The notes beneath the pieces are model-generated. The model was not told where the DNA came from. It saw nothing but the letters and a program-made list of their open reading frames with translations, and made no database searches. Position numbers and translations under genes: made by a program. DNA of 64,000 nt from Lampris incognitus (Eukaryota > Chordata > Actinopteri > Lampriformes > Lampridae), in assembly GCF_029633865.1 (NCBI RefSeq), contig NC_079212.1, positions 147,018,845 through 147,082,844 on the forward strand. The letters run 5' to 3'. Each line of letters begins with the position of its first letter. Within the stretch, counting starts at the first letter, position 1. Of the stretch, positions 1 through 64,000 are shown piece after piece.

Positions 1-433
1 ACGTCAGGTACATTACCTTCCCCGCACACAGAAGCGACGCCGCTCCCGCCAAGCAGCAGACGGAGGCTCGCCGGCCCTTTGTTCCGGCCTTCTGTGCATC
101 CTCCACCCAGGCCGCGCGTCCTCCACCCAGGCCGCGCGTCCTCATCAGGGTCCCCCTATCCCAGCGGTCAGCGGAAAAAGCCCTGGACGGGACAGGCCGC
201 CGGGCCACGGCAGGGCCGCCATTTTTATTCTATTGTATTATTCGGGTGACATTCTTGCGTTTCCCCTCATGGACGCCTTCCGGTACTCCAGAGAAGCGCC
301 GGGTGGTTCCTCAGTTAGGCGGAGTTCAGTAACCACACACGCCGCGCAGCTCTGAGAGATGGCGGGGGGGGGGGGGCGGTGCTTCCTATACAGATAACCA
401 CTTCCGGGCCGGGCCCTGTCTGCAGTTCGCGCC

Positions 434-647
434 GGCGATATTATGAACCCTACATAGGCCTCGCCAAGACCCGCCCTACTCTGTCTGTGATTGGCTAACC
501 CTATCCCTAACCCCACCCTAACCCTAACCTTAACCAACCTAACCAACGGAGGCAACGAGTACTAGCCAATCAGAGGCATCGGGTCTTGGCGTGGCCATAG
601 TAGGATTCTGGGTCTTGGCGAGGCCTATGTAGGGTTCATAATATCGT
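434..647. mobile_element. Foldback/MITE-like insertion with telomere-like core
   Basis: Perfect 37-bp inverted repeats at 436-472 and 610-646 (CGATATTATGAACC...) enclose a 137-bp core. A second inner stem is GATTGGCTA (490-498) against TAGCCAATC (563-571). TTCGCGCC occurs on both flanks (426-433, 648-655), suggesting an 8-bp target-site duplication as made by hAT elements. No coding capacity. Confidence 0.65.
497..540. repeat. Telomere-like CCCTAA repeats
   Basis: Degenerate run of AACCCTA / CCCTAACC / CCTTAACC units, the C-rich strand of the vertebrate telomeric hexamer, in the loop of the foldback element. Too short and degenerate to be a telomere. Confidence 0.6.
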
Positions 648-672
648 TTCGCGCCACAGCGACGCAGTTATG

Positions 673-680
673 TGACGTCA
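673..680. promoter_or_regulatory. Full-length CRE (TGACGTCA)
   Basis: Perfect 8-bp palindrome TGACGTCA, the CREB/ATF consensus, inside the CpG-rich region. Confidence 0.5.
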
Positions 681-750
681 TATGCCGACGGGCTATTGTG
701 GGTGGGGCTACGCCCGCGGCAATCGAACCAGTTTCCGGTTTATTGCCGTA

Positions 751-764
751 CGCTGACGTCAGCG
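751..764. promoter_or_regulatory. Extended palindromic CRE
   Basis: CGCTGACGTCAGCG is a 14-bp perfect palindrome centred on a CRE, 81 bp from the first one and about 70 bp before the candidate + strand donor at 833/834. Confidence 0.5.
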
Positions 765-1149
765 GCGTGTAGTTCGCGACGCCTGCGAGATTTAGCAGGG
801 ATAAACGTCCACGCCGCGTAGAGCGTTAAGAGGGTGAGTAATTAGGCCTGTATTCTAGCCTTAAGACACTAAGTTTACCGTGAACTTATTGTGTTGCTTC
901 GTAGAGTTTGTATTACTCACCCTTGTAGCTGTGGACGTCACTTGACGTGTACAACTTGAAAGCCGTCACCCGGTCGCCGCTGGTTGCAGGGGAAAGTGCG
1001 TCGGGAGCTCAGCGCACGCCGGGGACGTTCATCCCGGCAACAATATGCCACCGACATAGCGTACGGCAACACACCGGAAACTGGTATGACTGCCGCGGTC
1101 CAAACCGGAAGTCAGCGGACCACAGTTGTGCGCCGAGTCTTTCTCATCT

Positions 1150-1240
1150 ATCAGTAAGACGTCAGTCTTACGTAGCGCTTTCGTAACACTCCCAGTGGCT
1201 TTACAGTAAACGGGGTGAAACAAGACAACAACAGATGAAC
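1150..1240 (+). repeat. Dispersed repeat, copy 1
   Basis: The segment around CAGTCTTACGTAGCGCTTTC and AAACGGGGTGAAACAAG recurs with differences at 14385-14480. It runs straight into the minisatellite that begins near 1240. Confidence 0.55.
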
Positions 1241-1838
1241 ACGACACAGACATACAGGGTGGAGGACACAGACATACAGGGGTGGAGGACACAGACATAC
1301 AGGGGTGGAGGACAGACATAGAGGGGTGGAGGACAGACATACAGGGGTGGAGGACACAGACATACAGGGGTGGAGGACACAGACATACCGGGGATGGAGG
1401 ACACAGACATACAGGGGTGGATGACACAGACATACCGGGCAGACATACAGGGGTGGAGGACACAGACATACAGGGGTGGAGGACAGACATACAGGGGTGG
1501 AGAACACAGACATACAGGGGTGGAGGACACAGACATAGAGGGATGGAGGACACAGACATACAGGCGTGGATGACAGACATACAGGGGTGGAGGACACAGA
1601 CATACAGGGGTGGAGAACACAGACATACAGGGGTGGAGGACACAGACATACAGGGGTGGAGGACACAGACATACAGGGGTGGAGGACACAGACATACAGG
1701 GATGGAGGACACAGACATACAGGGATGGAGGACACAGACATACCGGGCAGACATACAGGGGTGGAGGACAGACATACGGGGATTGAGGACACAGACATAC
1801 AGGGATGGAGGACACAGACATACAGGGGTGGAGGGGGG
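1240..1838 (+). repeat. Minisatellite, ~23-24-bp unit, ~25 copies
   Basis: Tandem units of ACAGACATACAGGGGTGGAG plus GACAC, with shortened and point-mutated variants (GGGATGGAG, CCGGGCAGACAT). Long open frames in all phases are artefacts of a stop-free repeat. Confidence 0.9.
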
Positions 1839-2171
1839 AAGTGTAGATTCTGCCCATAAGGTCCAACTTAACTTGCAACAGAACTTGTATACTTGGAACC
1901 AAGGAGACTGATTCGGGTCAAACCTTGTGAAGCAGAAGAGGCCTGTTGAAAAAGCCAAGGTGTCCAGACCCCCGGGGACCAAAACCACCAAACTGCAACA
2001 GCTCGTTTGTTTGCAGTCCAGGTACTTTTATTGTCAGTACATACGTATGTTAATTACACACTTGGTTTTTGATTGCATCGGGAGAAATAGAGAAACATGT
2101 CCTCAAAACCTACGTTTGAAGCAAAAAGACACAAAAATAACGGACTAGTAAGAGGTTTAAAACCCGTCAAG
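1839..2171. other. No feature recognised
   Basis: Unique-looking AT-moderate sequence; one minus-strand AATAAA at 2027-2032. Confidence 0.5.
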
Positions 2172-2224
2172 GTTGTGTTGTGTTGTGTTGTGTTGTGTTG
2201 TGTTGTGTTGTGTTGTGCTGTGCT
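2172..2224 (+). repeat. (GTTGT)n microsatellite
   Basis: About ten near-perfect GTTGT pentamers. Confidence 0.9.
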
Positions 2225-2335
2225 GCAGCAAGGCGACAGAACAACAAGAGGTTTTCTTCACGTCATCTGTCGGGTCAAGTCAAGACTTCTCCTCCCGGTC
2301 ACCAACCAAAGCCGCCTTCTGGAGCCTGAATGAGA

Positions 2336-2446
2336 CGTGGACACACACAGAGACACACACAGAGACACACACACTCACGTGCATACAAGCAACTCATGCA
2401 GCACCACATACAGGTATGTACACACACACACACACACACACACCCA
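2336..2446 (+). repeat. CA-rich simple repeat
   Basis: CACACAGAGA-type decamers followed, after a gap, by (CA)n at 2420-2443. Confidence 0.8.
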
Positions 2447-4019
2447 GACCCAATGCTCAGACTCACGTGCATACATACATGTACATATAAACACGTGTGT
2501 TTGTGTGCACTACACACTGGGTAATGAGGAGGTGAGTGGTGTGTTACCACTTCCCGTCCCCACCGTCCCCACCGACTCGCCGTGAGACCTGACGGTGCTG
2601 TAACAGGCCAGCCGTCGGTGTCTCGTGTCGGGGTCACTGACGGAGGCTGAATGAAACGTCTGGACACGTCAGTCATTTTCCCTTTTTATTCGTCTTTCAG
2701 AAGGAGTAAGCAGTGTGTGTCCCGTGGATACCGGCGTGTGTGTAAAACAGCACAGAGCAGTCCAACACTTCATTACAGCACTACAGCGGGACCTGTTGTG
2801 CGGCACACATCAAAAGCCTTCACACAAACTACGCAAGTGTTCCTGTCGTGACAACAAACTGGTTCTATACAACTCACACTCACCACGGGGGTTTAGAGGG
2901 GCATAAAGTACACACAGATCTGAGCGGTGTTAACAGGCTACCACTTTCCAACACGCTTTACTTGCACAAACTGCAGTGAGGCGATGACGTCACAACGTGA
3001 GTGCAGCACATGGACCAATCACAAACGTTTATTGGCAAACTTCACAGTTTGGATGGGGGGAGGGGCGGGGGGTGTCAATCAAAAAAAGGCACTTCCTCAA
3101 CTTCCTTCCTTTTTAATCCACTGTTCACTTCCTCCACTCATTCGGTCTCAATTCCTTTCTGCCATCTCTCCCTCCGCCTGACAAAGTAGACCTCCCGCTC
3201 TCAGATGGTGTCCTCTGATTGGTTACTCACCAGGAAGTAGAAAAAAAAAAGGGGGGGGACAGTTGGGAAGTGAAAATGACGGACAAAGCAAAGGAAGGAA
3301 GAAAGGAAGAAAACTGCTAAGTCAGGTTTTCAGGTGAATGCTGATTGGACAGGTTGAAGACGAGTCGCAGAGCCAGGCGACAGCGCCCCCTCCCTGCAGC
3401 GGCTCAGATAGCAGAAATAAAATGAGCGCCTTTTCTACACTTGTTCAAAAAACAAAAAAACAAAAAAAAAAAGACCGTTGCACCATGTGTTCTCCACCGG
3501 CTGCATCACCACTGCACAGCTGCGAGCCTGAAGGCCAGTCACTCATACCCAACACCGACCGGTCTGACGGGAGGACTGCGCTGCGATGGGACCACTGACA
3601 CACAGACGAGGACAACACAACAAACCGCAATCGGGACAACGCGACGGACGGGTCTGGCATTGCTCATCTGATGGACGCCCGTCTTCCTCTGCAGGCGGAT
3701 GGGGCAGAAAAAAAGAAAGGGGCATGAGAGGAGGCCTGTCTGTCTGTCAGTCTGCATTAGGCTCAGTATAATTACTGTGAAATGAGAGAACGGAGACTTA
3801 TCGGAGGGCAGAGACACGCTTTAGACTCGGCCCGCGAGTCTAGCCCAGCTATTTATAGTCCCCTTCACGTCCAAACCACCACAGACGTGTGTGTATGTGT
3901 ATGTTTGTGTAGAGTTAATGGTTCCGTTGTTGAGAGGGTTGTTTTACAGACGGGTCGACTTCATAATTTTTTTTTTTTTATCACTGTAATTTGGGATTTT
4001 TAGACCCTCCAGACCAGAC

Positions 4020-4115
4020 ACATCCATCCATCCATCCATTATCTAGACCTGCTTAATCCAGTTCAGGGTCACTGTGGGTTGGAGTCTATCCCAGCATGCA
4101 CTGGGGGAAGGCAGG
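4020..4115 (-). repeat. 3' fragment of a SINE-A-like repeat
   Basis: (CATC)n followed by CATTATCTAGACCTGCTTAA and GTCTATCCCAGCATGCACTG, the reverse complement of the tail shared by the SINE-A copies in this window. The tRNA-like head is missing. Confidence 0.6.
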
Positions 4116-4197
4116 GAGCTATTGTGGAAAATGACAAAAGCATTTCCAATACAAATTAATGGTCAACCAACGCAAGTTGCTGCCAAATTGAACCTGG

Positions 4198-4305
4198 AAG
4201 GAACGACGCCAGCGGCTGGCGAGCCAACGGCAGGACTGCTGGCGAGCCGACGGCAGGACTGCTGGCGAGCCGACGGCGGGACTGCTGGCGCTGCCGACGG
4301 ACAAG
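4198..4305 (+). repeat. Short tandem repeat, ~23-bp unit
   Basis: Four consecutive units of CTGGCGAGCCGACGGCAGGA with small variation. Confidence 0.8.
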
Positions 4306-4309
4306 TTTC

Positions 4310-4720
4310 ATGAAGTAAACACAGAATCAGTCAAAACCAACCCACACAGCACAACTGCTGTGGCCCGGACCCGTCCCACACCCGACACTTCATCCAGCCC
4401 ACATACCACGTGGAATGATGGCACTTGGGCGGTCCGCTCTTGTTTGCCAGATCTGGGCCAGAACCAAGCCATAGCAATGCCGCATGTACCACATATTTGC
4501 CAAAGGTGGCCCATATTTGTTTTGTGATATTTGGGCCATATTCACCATTTACCACACGGGCCACTTCAGGCTCACATCCATTCTGTCAGGGCCAGAAGGC
4601 GGCCATCAGTGCCGCATCATCGCCTGAGGTGGCCCACATCCGGATGCTGTCTGGGGAATCTCTCCACCAACACGCCTCCTTTCTGGAGCGCTGCAGAGAT
4701 TTCAGTGGGAAACTCTTCCA
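4310..4720. repeat. Possible dispersed repeat with GGCCCA(C/T)AT motifs
   Basis: Motifs such as GTGGCCCATATTTG and GTGGCCCACATCCGGATG recur within the segment. I believe similar sequence is dispersed in fish genomes, but there is no second copy in this window to confirm it. Confidence 0.3.
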
Positions 4721-4801
4721 ATAAACAACTGGTTGGTTTTGAATGTGGGGTGGTGCACAAGGTGCCCTCCGTCAGCCTCAGTACAGCGGCTCGGTATTTC
4801 T

Positions 4802-4804
<3 letters not shown>

Positions 4805-4836
<32 letters not shown>
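4805..4836 (+). repeat. (CA)n microsatellite
   Basis: Pure CA dinucleotide run. Confidence 0.95.
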
Positions 4837-4839
<3 letters not shown>

Positions 4840-4888
4840 AATTTGGCCTCCAAGCTGCTACGTACAGTATTAGATAGTCACATGTGTG

Positions 4889-4935
4889 TAGCTAGCGGCT
4901 AGTGAGCTAGCGGCTAGTGAGCTAGCGGCTAGTAA
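4889..4935 (+). repeat. 15-bp tandem repeat, 3 copies
   Basis: GCTAGCGGCTAGTGA repeated three times. Confidence 0.9.
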
Positions 4936-5389
4936 AGAGATGGGAGAACAGTGTAAACCTTCAGCAGCACGGCTCGGCGTGGACGCTGCTCTGACCACAA
5001 GGTCCCGGCAGGAGGTTTTAACCGGGTCTGTCACCAAGTGGAGGTTCCTGTTTGTTTTGAGCCCGACACGTTAGTGGTTAGAGAGGGAAGCAAAGGGCGG
5101 CTCTAGTCATGAGGTTAGCATGCAACAACAAATGCGTTATGTAGAAGTTTGTGCAAAACAAAAGCAAAAACTACATAAACAACTAATAACTTCTCTTAAA
5201 AAACACTTTTTTACAAAAAGAGGAAAATCAAACGGAAAGGGAAGTAATGCTCCAGCTGTTTCTCCTTCTCTTGTGTCTGGTGGATGAAGCCGCTGATGTT
5301 TGATTTGTATTGTTGTTGTTGCTGGTTGTGTAGTTGGCGGGCCACGATGCATTTCAGGACTACAGGGTCGACGCGCCGGGGCGGTCGGT

Positions 5390-63723
<58,334 letters not shown>

Positions 63724-64000
63724 CTGCAGGGACACAGGGACGCTGATTACTGTACATACAGGATCAGTCCTTCACTACTTCCTGTTCTCTGTGCACTCTA
63801 AATCCAACAGTCCAAGAGTCAGTATCACATACCGCTGGTTACTTCATCTAACAGCCTTACCAGTGCTGCCAGAGTGCCCGCAGGCAAGGCACCACATCCT
63901 CAAAATGAGAGCTCCAGAATTTCTCACCTCACGAAATAACGGATCTGCATGGCTGTGTGTGTGTTCATGGCTATGTGTGTGTGTGTGTGTGTGTGTGACT
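63724..64000. other. Intron upstream of the first visible exon; (GT)n at the end
   Basis: No further slc6a11 exon recognised; (GT)n at 63973-63998. Confidence 0.55.

Larger units (their letters stand above)
1..1150. promoter_or_regulatory. CpG-rich promoter-like region of an unidentified neighbouring gene
   Basis: CpG-dense, unlike the AT-rich or repeat-rich remainder. It holds two full CREs (673-680 and 754-761), ETS-like CCGGAA motifs (for example 1105-1110 and, inverted, near 410) and CCAAT-like motifs. Plausible splice donors face outward on each strand: + AGAGG|GTGAGTA at 833/834 and - GGGGAAG|GTAATG at 17/16. This would fit a bidirectional housekeeping promoter with untranslated first exons. 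No protein can be assigned. Confidence 0.45.
2000..5389 (-). other. Probable slc6a11 3' UTR and downstream flank
   Basis: The 3' UTR must begin at 5389 and run leftward; its end cannot be fixed by eye. Minus-strand AATAAA hexamers (TTTATT on +) occur at 3028-3033, 2685-2690 and 2027-2032, and an ATTAAA at 3112-3117. None is followed by a decisive downstream element. No other coding region is recognisable here; open frames are short and low in complexity. Confidence 0.35.

Noticed and set aside
497..540. Chromosome end (telomere)
   Set aside because: Only a few degenerate hexamers, enclosed in an inverted repeat and followed by 63 kb of ordinary sequence.
1029..1991. Long frames (up to 320 codons) with CLCPPPLYVCVL repeats
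   Set aside because: Translation of a 23-24-bp minisatellite in both orientations.
63850..63900. Donor-like GCACTG|GTAAGG on the minus strand, considered as the next upstream slc6a11 exon
   Set aside because: Upstream codons in all frames do not resemble TM3 or loop 2 of an SLC6 transporter.

Overview
The window is vertebrate genomic DNA, almost certainly from a ray-finned (teleost) fish. It has one conserved multi-exon gene with GT-AG introns. Around it lie teleost-type repeats: tRNA-derived SINEs, Rex3-like and L2/CR1-like LINEs, Penelope-like elements with a GIY-YIG domain, Tc1-like transposons, hAT and Harbinger MITEs, and very abundant (CA)n. There is no prokaryotic operon, rRNA gene or CRISPR array.

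The only host gene I can support is slc6a11, the GABA transporter GAT-3, on the minus strand. Eleven exons (63642-63723 down to 5390-5533) join in phase into about 448 codons plus a stop. They cover the protein from extracellular loop 2, with three N-glycosylation sequons, through TM4-TM12 to a C-terminus ending ETHF. The 5' exons (N-terminus, TM1-TM3) lie beyond the right edge. The 3' UTR starts at 5389 and runs left to an undetermined end. A CpG-rich, promoter-like segment with two full CRE sites occupies about 1-1150 and probably belongs to a neighbouring gene.

Nearly everything else is intron filled with repeats. 5.6-7.4 kb: a ~1.75-kb, 15-bp minisatellite 100 bp from the last exon. 7.5-12 kb: an RTE-like LINE split by a SINE, a hAT element with a perfect 8-bp target-site duplication (TSD), and a Penelope-like element. 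15-25 kb: Rex3 and RTE fragments and SINEs. 26.7-28.3 kb: a miniature LTR element beside a second Penelope-like copy. 31-35 kb: an L2/CR1-like LINE split by a SINE, and a second miniature LTR element. 40-47 kb: several minisatellites (one of ~39 units of 30 bp, each carrying AATAAA) and a LINE with a 700-codon open RT frame ending in a C2H2 zinc finger. 52-57 kb: a LINE RT invaded by (CA)n, then a structurally complete Tc1-like transposon with perfect 27-bp terminal repeats and an uninterrupted 347-codon transposase, nested in a palindromic MITE.

The most unusual item is a small LTR family (26765-27181, 34858-35163, and a solo LTR at 60708-61256). Its two complete LTRs are 150 bp, it has a primer-binding site matching tRNA-Leu(CAA), no coding capacity, and a tRNA-like segment inside the LTR. 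This resembles plant TRIM/Cassandra elements. No computation or database search was possible; family names rest on recognised protein motifs and structural hallmarks.
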